A stretch of DNA of 64,000 nucleotides from Eleginops maclovinus (lineage: Eukaryota; Chordata; Actinopteri; Perciformes; Eleginopidae), in the NCBI RefSeq assembly GCF_036324505.1, contig NC_086357.1, forward strand, positions 23,623,793 to 23,687,792, read 5' to 3'. The notes under the pieces were generated by a model. It ran no database searches and had not been told where the DNA came from. It saw only the letters and a program-made list of their open reading frames with translations. The position numbers were made by a program, and so were the translations under genes. Shown here in pieces: positions 13,501 through 23,391 of this stretch. Numbering within the stretch: position 1 is the first letter of the stretch; every line of letters begins with the position of its first letter.

Positions 13501-16500
13501 TATTAATGCTATTGTTTTTAAACGCCCCTGTTTAACCAGGCTAAACAGGGTTCACATTATGTTTACTGTGGCAGCCCTATAGGGAGTAGTCGTGGGAATT
13601 TTAGAAACATAAATACAGTAATCACTTCTTCTATTCAGAACAGACATGGGTTTTTTAAAAAGCATTATTCTGTAGCTATTTGAGACTCTTCCTTTTTGTC
13701 AACACATTGTCACTCACATTTTCACCTTGCCTTTTGCTTCCTGATGTGCATGGGACTCCCCTTCTGTTTGTGCCTCTCCTTTCAGCTTTGCACCATGCAC
13801 ACTTTACAGAAATGCTGATACCAAGAAAACTAAAGTTGAGCATATTTCAAGGTCATCAAATTGAGCAGTTGTAGAAGAGTCTTTTGTTTAATGGCGGTGT
13901 TACTTTGTCTTTCTTCAGATTACACTGTGGAGGAGCAGCCCTCTGAGACGCTGCTCATTCAGGAGCTGGAGAGCGGCAGACCAAAGCCCCTGGTGTTTGT
14001 CCTCAACGCCAACCTGCTAGCTATGGTCAAACTGGTCAACTGTACGTTAGATTGTTCTTTCTATTGTTGAAGTGCTCAGAGAATGACTCGATTGCAACAC
14101 ATTTTACACACTGCTGCTATCCTACAAAACAGTGCGACTGAATGTATTGTGAAGTAAAACACTGTCCTTGTTTACCTCTGAGATTATGCCTTGGTTGTGT
14201 GACAGATGTGAACAGGAAGTGCTGGTGTGTGACGACTAAGGGGATGCACGCTGTGGGCCAGGTGGAGGTGGTGGTGCTGCTGCAGTGCCTGCCTGAAGAG
14301 AAGAGCTTCCCCAAAGACATTTTCAGCCACTTCATCCAGCTGTACCGGGACACCCTCACAGGTCAGGCACACACACAGTTATACAGTCTTAGTATTACTG
14401 GAGATAACTCGTTATTTTCAGCTGTATGCTGAGGGAGGGTGGGTGGCCCTCTCTCTCTCTGTCTCTATAAGCTGTGATACACACTGGGCTTTATTTATTT
14501 AAAAGGCCTTACTGGTTTTCTAACCCCCTCAAAGCTTGGTTTGTTCTTTCAGTGTGGGGGCTGTTATTGAACACGCTTCAATGATTGGATAATGTGGCAG
14601 GTTCCAGATTTCTTTTTTCACTGAGCTTGGAAAATCCAGTTTTTCTTATAACATCGAACATCAAGCAGAACAATCTTCAACTATAAACTTTGCATTCATC
14701 CTCAGGGCAATTTAAAATATGAATGTCTTTCTATTCCACCTCTAGTTGTTCTTGATTTATTATTTACAAGTGCTTTATTTATTATTAGGCTTTATATTTG
14801 TGTTTCTTGGGGCCTATTTGTGTGTTTTTTTGACTTGGCTAAATTTTAAATGAAGTCTCTACCTCAGTGCATTAGTAGTATGGATGTTTTATATAGATCT
14901 TTGCCCATTTTTCGAATCTGAAATGGTCATTAGGGGTTTTTCCTGCTATAATTACACATGTTTCCTTCCCACTGTTGTTCTGCAGGAAAGGTTGTGAAAC
15001 ACCTGTCGCTGTCTTTGTTGGGCAGCAGTTTCCTGGGCAGCACGGAGCACGCGGGCTTCCTGTACGTCCGAGCTACTCTCCAGTCCCTGCAGGGTCTACC
15101 TCTGCCAAACCAGCCCTATCTCTTCGGCCTGCTGGTTCACCGAGCAGAGCTGACCTGGGCCAAAGCTTTTCCTCTGCGCCTCATGCTGCGATTGGGGGCC
15201 GAATACAGATGTAAGTCAGGCCTGGTAGGACATGTTGCATCTGAAATGCTACAGAATTTTTCTTCAGTTAAACATTATATTTCTTGTTGCAGTTTACCCG
15301 TGTCCACTGTACAGCGTGCGCTTTAGGAAGCCCTTGTTTGGAGAAATTGGCCACACTATAATGAAACTGTTAGTGGTGAGTATGACAGTTTGTCAAACCT
15401 ATCCCACCTTCACCGTCAGTTTAACTTTAACGTTTCTCTTGTCTTGTTTCAGGATTTTAGGAATTACCGTTACAGCCTACCGATGGTGCCGGGGCTCACT
15501 GTGGATCTAGAGGCTCAGAAGACCAACATAAAGATACCAACCACTGGCTATAATGAGGTGAGAGTAAACCTTTAATGCATCACACAGTTATTAAAGATCT
15601 TTATGTACTTTTCTTTTAATCAATGATCATCTTTCTCTCTCCTTAGCTGATGAAGGCTTTGAATAAGTCCAATGAGCATGTGCTGGCCATCGGGGCGTGC
15701 TTCAATGAGACCGCAGACTCTCACCTCATCTGTGTGCAAGCAGAGGACGGCCAGTACCAGACCCAGGCCATCAGCATCCACAACCAGCCTCGCAAAGGTA
15801 GGACAGCATACTGTGAGAGACAGCAAGATATCAAGGGCTGGACTTCATGATACAATATATAAGGGGTGGGAATCACCAGGGTCCCCATGATACGATACTA
15901 TCGCGATACTTAAGCCACGATGCGATAGTATTGTGATTCTACGATATGTATTGCGATATGATATCTTGCGACATGGCGCATTTCTGATTTGTAGATATTT
16001 AAATATTGACATGAAATACAAATATACAAAAAACTGAGTACAGTATAATATGACTTAATACTCTAAAAAATAAATAAAATATGTGTAGTATTGGGATGTA
16101 AATTGGAGAGCTGTGCAGATATTGAAAGAGGTAGCTTTAGACACTAATGTGCAAAACATACAGAGTTATTTGTGGGATTTTGGTCCACCAAACTAAATGA
16201 AGTTCCCTTAAGTAACACAAGATGGCACTACACAGGTTTTAATGTGAATAATGTAAAAACAAATGTACCGAGACTGTAGCTTTATAGTTTTCTCTAAACA
16301 TGTTCTCTTTCGTTTTTATTGCAGTTACTGGCTCCTGCTTTTTTATATTCAGTAGTGCTCTGAAAGCGTCGGCAGGATACCTCGCCAAATCCAGCATCGT
16401 AGAAGGTAAGCTGTCCGCTCAGAGGGGAGTCAGGTTCAGGAAATTCATTATTTACTCTGTTTTGATCAACAGTAGTGCATGTGAGCTATCCTTCATCACA

Positions 16501-18748
16501 GCTGCTTTATTCAGAATGTGTTGATGTTGTCATGTGTGTGTCTGTGTACATTTTAACAGACTGTGTGTCTAGGCGTGTGTTCGTGTTGCTGCATGTGAGT
16601 GTATGAATGTGTGTGTGCGTCTGTTTCTCCTGTTTCGCTGTCCACTCTCCCCAGATGGGCTGATGGTGCAGATCACCGTGGAAACCATGGCGGAGCTGCG
16701 CAGGGCGATGCGGGAGTTGAAGGACTACACCGTCACCTGCGGACGTCTCGACCAATCAGAGAGCCAGGAGCTGGTGCTCGTGCAGTGGGTTGAGGAGAAG
16801 TGCACTGTGAATAAGGGGTGAGTGTTTGTCCATGTGTCTGATGTTCATGGGGCAGAATGAAGCTTTTATACATAAATAGAAGAACACTTATTACCAGTGG
16901 TGAATGTAACTAAGTACATTTACTCAAGTACTGCACTTAAATACAATTTGAGGTCAACATTTAACTTTTTACTACACTTTTACTAACTTAGGTTACTTTA
17001 ATTACTTTTAAAAACCTGATTCAACAAATATAATATAATAAACAAATCCATTATTATGGGTTAAGATAGACTAAATCATTCCTTGGCTTCCTGACAGTCT
17101 AATACAAAATAAACTCCTCCTTCACCAGCTGCAACACTTGGACTTTATATTAAGTTAGCACGTTTTAGAATTAATTAAGTATATTTTTATGCTATTAATT
17201 GAGAAGCTTTTTGAATGCATGACTTTCTGGTTTCACAACTTTAGTAAAAGTTCTTCCTTTCACCTCAGAGTATATATAAAGATAGTCAGGCTTTAAAACA
17301 ACCAAGCAATATACCACTGCATTTGAATGTCTGGTCAATGTTGTCAATACCTGGTGATGTGTGTTTGTCTCCTCCAGTGTTATCAGTCCCATCGATGGGA
17401 AATCCATGGAGTCCATCAGCAGTGTTAAGATGTTCCAGAAGTCGGAATATAAAGAAAACGGGAAGATCATTCGCTGGACCGAAGTACATTTAATCCTCTG
17501 CTTAAAGTATGAACATAGATCAACCCGAAACCGCCTGCTGCTCTCTTTACATGTCTGTCTGATGTGTGCAGGTGTTCTACCTGCAGCGGGGGGATCTTCC
17601 CAAAAGAGGAGCGGGTGAGTCTGCTGAACACGACCGGCTAACGGAGCGGATCGCCCGGGCGTTCTGCCTGGCTCTGTGCCCACACCTCAAACTGTTGAAA
17701 GAGGACGGGATGGCCAAGCTGGGGCTGAGGGTCGCCTTCGAGTCTCAAGAGGTCAGAAAGATGTTAAGGGTCACAGCAGCTTATTGTTACTAAGATAAAA
17801 AGGTTGCTTCGTGAATACTTCCATACAAAGCCAAACATGCAGAGACATATTTGTTAAGAATGAAGTTCAGATAGAAATTTGACTTTTTGACATGTGGTCT
17901 GCCATTGAAAAATTATAATGGTATAGAAATGTAAAATTTATGTGAAAACAAGTGAAACATCTGCAGAACTCCAGAAGAGAGCCTAAAATCAAGCCGCAGT
18001 ATCTGCACTCTGGCTTTCATTTGACGAGGTTAAGCTACCTCAAAATAACACATTTAAATGTATCATTTTGTTGATTAATTTATATTATTGATGTCAGTGT
18101 AAAACATATAAGTAAGGCAGGCAAAGACAAAGCAAAACAGAGATATAGTTGAATTGTTACTAATTAAAATTAATATTCCTAAACTTAGATAGCCAGAAAT
18201 ATACATTTTTGGTTTATACATTAGTGCCTTAAATTATGTGGAGACTATGTTCAGGCATTGTTCGCATTTGTCCTAAACGTACGTATGGAAATTATGTTTT
18301 GGGTAAAATCATCTGCCTTAAAATGCATAAAATAAAGCCAGAGCAACCTTAAAATTCACATTAAATTACATGTTATTTATCAATTATTTTATTAACTGTA
18401 AGACATTCACATCATATGTAAGATATATTCAATATTCATTCACTTATAAAAACTCTTACTGGTCTTTCTTTGGTGGTGAAGACATGGAGAATATGACTCA
18501 CACATTGCAGAACTGTAAAGTTTATAATCCGAGCTCCAGGGTGTGTGTATATTTAGACTGATTAGAGGTCTGTTTTGTAACTTCAGGTGGGATTTGTGGC
18601 GGGGAGCAATGGGCAGCCGCTCCCCCCTCGGTACCTGAACGCCCTGGATAGCGTGCTGATCCCCGTCATACACAGCAGGGGGCGCAAGAGAGGCGACGAG
18701 CCCTTCGTGATGGAGCTTATATTTTACATCCTGGAGAACATCACTTAG
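10024..18748 (+). CDS. zfyve9: SARA-family FYVE protein (zfyve9-like), compact form without Smad-binding segment
   Basis: Endosomal FYVE-domain adaptor of the SARA family; SARA proper recruits Smad2/3 to the TGF-beta receptor. Coding exons: 10024-10087 (candidate), 11456-12162, 12254-12353, 12433-12629, 12706-12817, 13919-14041, 14206-14361, 14986-15210, 15293-15375, 15453-15557, 15647-15797, 16325-16405, 16655-16817, 17378-17483, 17572-17751 and 18587-18748. All phases agree and the model gives about 904 residues (human SARA about 1425). Residues about 227-288 form the FYVE finger ([21 protein letters not shown]). RVWF at 299-302 is the phosphatase-1 docking motif. Residues about 356-904 are the SARA C-terminal domain, ending [12 protein letters not shown]. 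The [13 protein letters not shown] segment ([17 protein letters not shown]) and IIRWTEV favour zfyve9 over zfyve16, and btf3l4 next door supports this. The Smad-binding segment and most of the long N-terminal region are absent. The donor at 12629 (AAT|GTAGGA) is weak. If the first exon is wrong, translation could start at ATG 11437. Confidence 0.85.
12911..13862. repeat. Long foldback inverted repeat filling a zfyve9 intron
   Basis: The left arm, about 12911-13331, is matched in reverse complement by the right arm, about 13453-13862, with a loop of about 120 bases. Matching words include TTGGTATCAGCATTTC with GAAATGCTGATACCAA, GTGTGCATGGTGCAAAG with CTTTGCACCATGCACAC, TTAGACAATGG with CCATTGTCTAA, and GCATTAATAAAAGCTA with TAGCTTTTATTAATGC. 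Arms are imperfect, with small indels. No transposase reading frame is present. It takes up most of the intron between the exons ending at 12817 and starting at 13919. A foldback or palindromic MITE-type element is the likely origin. Confidence 0.85.
15860..16270. repeat. Dispersed fish repeat with GATACGATACTATCGCGATAC core
   Basis: A block in a zfyve9 intron with the ATCGCGATACTT / ATTGCGATATGATAT word pattern that I recognise as a common dispersed element in fish introns. Boundaries are approximate. No coding potential is visible. Confidence 0.5.
16885..17290 (+). repeat. Dispersed fish repeat (AAGTACATTTACTCAAGTAC type)
   Basis: Starts GGTGAATGTAACTAAGTACA and continues with ACTCAAGTACTGCACTTAAAT, a very common teleost interspersed sequence. 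It fills the zfyve9 intron before exon 17378. A diverged fragment of the same family, in the opposite orientation, lies at about 57800-58215. Confidence 0.6.
17752..18586 (+). other. zfyve9: Last zfyve9 intron, no gene seen
   Basis: An 835-base AT-rich intron between the last two coding exons, in which I see no recognised repeat or coding sequence. The boundaries are CAAGAG|GTCAGA and CTTCAG|GTGGGA. Confidence 0.7.
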
Positions 18749-19226
18749 AGCTCACACACCCACCACTGTTTCATCTTTTTAAAAACCCTGACCACAGCTC
18801 CGGCACTTTCTCATCTGTGCCGCCTTCGAGGTTCAGGGCAATAAAAAGCATCCAAAGGGCGAACCAGACCACATCCACGGTCTGCATCCATCTCATCCAC
18901 TCACGAGTAGAGAGGCGTGGTCTGACTCTTAGTGGTTTTCTGATCCCACCCCAGACAATCAGGGTACGCATGATGGACCATCAGATCACTGTACACGGTG
19001 CAGTAGTAGCAACCTCATAGCTTGATATCATTCACAATTCAAATACCTTTAAAGTGGACGCTGGATTCAGCCCCACGACCTTAAAGCAAAGAGAAAAAGA
19101 GAATGACTTGAAGAACAATAAGTAGTAGCTCTGTAGCGATTTGATGCACTGAATGAATGCCTAAAGAATGTTTTCATACTGGATGTATTTTAATTGACTG
19201 CTCATGAAATGTAATGTTGGCCTGGA

Positions 19227-19232
19227 ATTAAA
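19227..19232 (+). terminator. zfyve9: Candidate zfyve9 polyadenylation signal (ATTAAA)
   Basis: ATTAAA about 480 bases after the stop codon. An alternative AATAAA at 18840-18845 would give a very short 3' UTR. Which one is used cannot be told from sequence. Confidence 0.35.
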
Positions 19233-19492
19233 CATGCAACAATGACCGAGTAACTGCCTGTTCATTCAGCAAACTACTCAACACATTTATCCCAATACTT
19301 AACTGTAGTATTGCCATTTTATGCCACGTAATACTTCATTTAAAGAAGCTCTGTTTTGCTTTTGGGCTTTTCCATTTCCTGTAGTGAGCTATGTAGTTTT
19401 GTGTGCATGTAAATGGTCTGCAAAGGTTAAAATCCTAAAAATATGTAAACTGCTCAATTGGAAATCCCTCGTACACATTGTACGTTATAGGC

Positions 19493-20114
19493 CAGGGGTG
19501 TCCAAACTACGGCCCGGGGGCCAAATGTGGCCAGCAGGCCATTTTGAATCGGCCCTCTGCAAATTCTAAAAGTATAATGCAATATGGCCCACAAATTAAA
19601 CTCTTGCTCGTCTTATATTGCACTACTCAAATATATATGTTCAAATATATTAATGAGCCCAATTTCCTAATAAATTCAGTCATTTAAAATTGAAAACATT
19701 TTCTAACAAATCTAAGTTGAAAAAAAGCCCAATAACTTATTTCTATAACAAGCTTGAAATTTATCCTTCCTATTTACTCTTATCAGCAATCTGAGGCTGC
19801 CAACAAAATAAATGAAACCCTAGAGAGAGGCAGGCCCGGCCCTGGTTAAGAGAAAGATGTGTGTTTAAGGGCGCCACTAGAGGACGCCCCCCACCAATTT
19901 GATGACCTGTAGGAAAGGCCGGCCCTGGAGAGACGGGATGTAGGCTTAAGTTAGCAAGTTTTTTCTGAACGCGTTTTCAAGTATCGCGCATTATTTACCT
20001 ACATTTGATTTGTTTTGCTAACTTATAACTTAACTATTGAGACAATATTCACCTCTATCAGTGGCCCAGCTCTCCTTATATTTTTCGGTATTAACAGGGG
20101 TTTGGACACCCCTG
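19493..20114. mobile_element. Non-autonomous hAT element, copy A, with 8-bp target duplication
   Basis: Terminal inverted repeats CAGGGGTGTCCAAAC and GTTTGGACACCCCTG (the right end reads GGGGTTTGGACACCCCTG) are flanked on both sides by the identical 8-base duplication TTATAGGC (19485-19492 and 20115-20122). An 8-base duplication and CAGGGG termini are hallmarks of the hAT superfamily. There is no transposase. The interior is homologous to copy B at 59005-59487 and is interrupted by a smaller element at 19831-19927. Confidence 0.9.
19831..19927. mobile_element. Small hAT-like MITE nested inside copy A
   Basis: A 97-base block starting CAGGCCCGGCCCTG and ending AAAGGCCGGCCCTG, so its ends are imperfect inverted repeats. 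It is flanked by GAGAGAGG (19823-19830) and GAGAGACG (19928-19935), an 8-base duplication with one mismatch. The block is absent from the corresponding place in copy B at 59 kb, which supports a secondary insertion. Confidence 0.65.
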
Positions 20115-20355
20115 TTATAGGCTAAGGGGCGGTACATCTCTAAGCAGTTGGCTAACGGCATCAGATCCGGCTAGCTAACCAATCAGAGCAGACTGGGCTC
20201 TGGTTTCAGACGGGGAGTGAAAAGAGGTGCTGCAGCACAGGCAGTATGAGAAAAATAAAGAGCTTTTTGAACATTAAAGCATGGAGACTTGTCACAGGAG
20301 AGGCACAACATACAAATATGAGCCTGGCAGTGATCATAATAGGGCCTCTTTAAAG

Positions 20356-21090
20356 TAAATATAGTACTTTTGGTTTATCTTCACTACATCTAATTCATTA
20401 CAAACTAATGTGACTTTATTAGGTAGACCATTCATGTGCAGTCCAATCCAACTATATTGTTCAGTTCTGATTGAATCAGAGGTATATTTCACTACATTTA
20501 TCTTTGAACTCTGCACTGGTGTCGAACTTATCTTTAGATGTTTACAATGTTTTGCTCACCCCTTTTTCAAACATGACAGGGAAAATGCCTTTCGATATCT
20601 AATGCATTCATTTCCTGCCCACAAGCTCAGTTTCATAATGCAATTGCAATCTGAGCTGATTTACAGTGTGGGGACCGAATGATGCAATAAAGGAAAAAAG
20701 CTGCTTGCTCCAGTTTATAAAAAGAGATGTACTGGGTAAGTGGTTTATTAAGCTGGCATCCATTTGAGTAGGGAACACACTTCCTCCGAGTGCTTGTACG
20801 ACAGCACTCCTGAGCCCGATGAACCCGCTGGCGGTTGTGTTGGGTTGGTGTAGCTCCGGATGCTTTCTCTCTGCCTCTTACTATGAATCTTTCCAATAAC
20901 GAAGAATGGTGCTCTTGTTCACCTCCCACTCTCTCTGCATTATTGGAATGGCCGAGACAAGAGGCACAAGCAAGCAACGCAAATACTTTTCTTCTTTGTT
21001 GCAACACAATGTCAGAGTCTTTCCCCAAAGCTCTGACCACCGAGTCACACATACACTAAATAGCTTTCTGCGAGATAATCATTAGAAAAA
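20356..21090. other. Convergent intergenic spacer between zfyve9 and elovl1
   Basis: AT-rich to about 20700, then a denser 350-base stretch (20700-21060). On the minus strand this contains an open frame with a WEVNKSTILRYWKDS-like segment. It could be a transposon remnant but I cannot assign it. No gene is called here. Confidence 0.4.
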
Positions 21091-21110
21091 CAAGATCATT
21101 TAAAATTGTA

Positions 21111-21116
21111 TTTATT
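21111..21116 (-). terminator. elovl1: elovl1 polyadenylation signal (AATAAA on minus strand)
   Basis: TTTATT on the + strand reads AATAAA on the gene strand, about 500 bases beyond the elovl1 stop codon. It sits in an AT-rich 3' UTR end. Confidence 0.55.
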
Positions 21117-21614
21117 GGCATTTAAATTTTAAATACACAATATAACAACATTTAGAAAGTCTAAAGCATACCAATACAATTAGTTGGTTTTTTTTGCTGT
21201 AAAACTATTTACAAAAAGTATTTTCAAGTTTGATAGAAACTGTACAGTCGTCTGTCCACAGGGGGGGTCAGGACAATGTGAGGGTCAGAAAAGTGGTGAA
21301 GGCAAGTGAGGTGCAAGGCCACCAGTGTGACACTTAACTAAGAGGTTGTTGCAACATCAGTGAAGATAACATTTGGATGATAAAACATCTTCTCTTCATA
21401 CATTTTGTTCCATAAATGGTTTCCCAACTTAAAAACAAACTAAAGGAACCACTCAAAATGTGGGACCCCAACTGTGGAAATCATTGACCATGTCACTTCC
21501 CCTTTTGTTGCACATGAAACTAAGAACAGGAAAAGAAACAGCCAAAACTATCTTTGGAATCCGTAGTAGGTTTAACAGGTTAACATGGTCATATGGCTTA
21601 GGGGTTTCCTTCTC

Positions 21615-23391
21615 CTAGGCCTTCTTCATCTTGTGACTGCTGCCGTTCTCTTGCCGATTCGAGACGTTGATTCCGTTCTCGTGGTGTTTGCCGTTGGCGT
21701 AGACAGCGGTGCCGTTCGCGCTCTGCTTAACGTCTTGTTTTGGCAACCGCTTTCCCTTCACGTAAGCCTGGATCCAGAAGTTGGAGAAGAGCACGAAGAA
21801 GAAGGTGCCATACATCCAAATGAGGTGGAGGATCATGGGGAACTGGTAGTCACAGCTGTCCATGAAGTAATACTGGGTAGCGTGGAGAGACACCAGGACA
21901 AACTGGGTCTATGGGGAAGAAATCAGGAGTCAAACATTATCCATCCATCCATCCATGCCTTACCAGCAACTCTCAAACACATTTATTTAAGCTACATCAT
22001 GCTTGATCCTACAAGCCTACAAGTAAAGATTAAACAAAGTTACAAATTGAGTAAGTAAAGTGAAGAGTGTACGTACCAGCTGAATGGCGGTCATGTATTT
22101 CTTCCACCACAAAAACTTCTGGAAGCGAGGTCCAGCAGCAGCAAGGCCGTAGTAGAAATACATGATGACGTGGACGGAGGAGTTCACCATGGCATGAAAA
22201 GATCCCATTCCACCTGGGGAAAAATCACAAACAGCGTTAGGCTGAGTAAAATCTATCTGGCCTCTACAGCACATTCTTGAGTTTTCTTTCAAGGTCAGAC
22301 ACTAAAACAGAACTCAGTAATTAAAAAAGATAGCTTGGATAAGGTTTCTCTAAAAGGCCCAATGGGTAGGATTTAAAAAAGTGTGTCTTTAACCAGACAA
22401 GAGCAGAGGCCAAATTGAGGACAGTGCTGCTGCTGTCAGGATGAAGTAATGGTGCCATTATCCCCCACCTGTTATTTCAACTCCATAAATCATTTCCAAA
22501 ACCTTTGTCAAAGTCAAGACTTGGTTAATGTGTACCCACCAGGAGCGTAGACGATCCCCCACCACCAGGTCCAGGGCATGAACGAGTGGTGGAATATGTG
22601 CAGGAAGGTCACCTGGCCATGTTTTTTCCGCAACACGAAGAAAAGCTGACAGAGAGAGGGTATTGATTAGTTAGAGCCAATCAATGGGGAGCTAAACCTC
22701 ACAGTAGGGCGGTCAAGTGAAAAGGCTGAACTCACTGTGTCCATGAGCTCGATAATCTTAGAGAACCAGAACAGCCAGGCCACTCGGACCATCTGGTGAG
22801 GAGAATAAAGAGTCGGTTAAAAAATAATCATTCCACATTATATTTAATCTACACTCGACTGAGTATTCAGAAGGGACTTACTCGAAGTGCTTCAGGACTG
22901 TCGGAGGTATCAACTGGGTCACATCGCCAGGTATACGTTGTGGTCCAACCAGACATCAGGAACTAAAAAAAAACAAGACAATTTATTCATTTAATTTGTA
23001 GTCCTAGCTCAGAACAATAAAAAGTTCCTTCAAGTACTAGTGTCTTACTTCGTAGACGATTAATATCGACAGTGCCACTAGTGAGAAGTTGTAGACTATC
23101 ATGGCCTCCTTTAGCTGGAAGGGCTTTCGATTGGCCATTATGCGAGGTCCAAGGTACATCACAAAGGAAAGGTAACACAGCAGTATAGCAGACATTGCAA
23201 TGGGATTCTGCATCAGCGGATATTTCTGTATTCGAGGATCTAGAGGCAGAAAAATAGACGAAGTTAGATAACAAACATAAAAAAGGTGATCCTTTTGTGT
23301 TTAGTCGGGGAAATCAATTACCAGCTCCTGCCAAGAGGTAGTCGTAGATGTCCATGGCATGTGAGCCAAACTCCTGAATCTGTCGAAGCAT
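21615..23391 (-). CDS. elovl1: Very-long-chain fatty acid elongase 1
   Basis: ER membrane 3-ketoacyl-CoA synthase that elongates saturated and monounsaturated long-chain acyl-CoAs with malonyl-CoA. Coding exons in gene order: 23391-23322, 23239-23049, 22962-22882, 22792-22736, 22645-22540, 22213-22077 and 21908-21615, phases consistent, 311 residues. The ATG at 23391 begins [20 protein letters not shown]. The ELO signature is complete: KPFQLK near residue 62, the catalytic histidine box HIFHH at 149-153, [20 protein letters not shown], and [14 protein letters not shown]. Seven hydrophobic helices are expected. The C-terminus SHKMKKA fits a KXKXX ER-retrieval signal. The tail is longer than in the human protein (279) through an N/G/H-rich insert. 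Family match is to ELOVL1 rather than ELOVL7. Whether it is the fish a or b paralogue is undecided. Confidence 0.93.

Larger units (their letters stand above)
19340..20355 (-). repeat. Copy of the ptgfr-intron repeat family, split by a hAT insertion
   Basis: The flanks 19340-19492 and 20115-20355 together make one minus-orientation copy of the family also seen at 2140, 3513 and 52615. They include GTGCATGTAAATGGTCTGCAAAGG on the left and CTGGGCTCTGGTTTCAGAC plus CAGGCAGTATGAGAAAAATA on the right. Its ends carry TTTAAAGAAG and CTCTTTAAAG. Removing the inner element and one target duplication restores continuity at GTTATAGGCTAAGGGG, which agrees with the intact copy at 3613. Confidence 0.75.
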
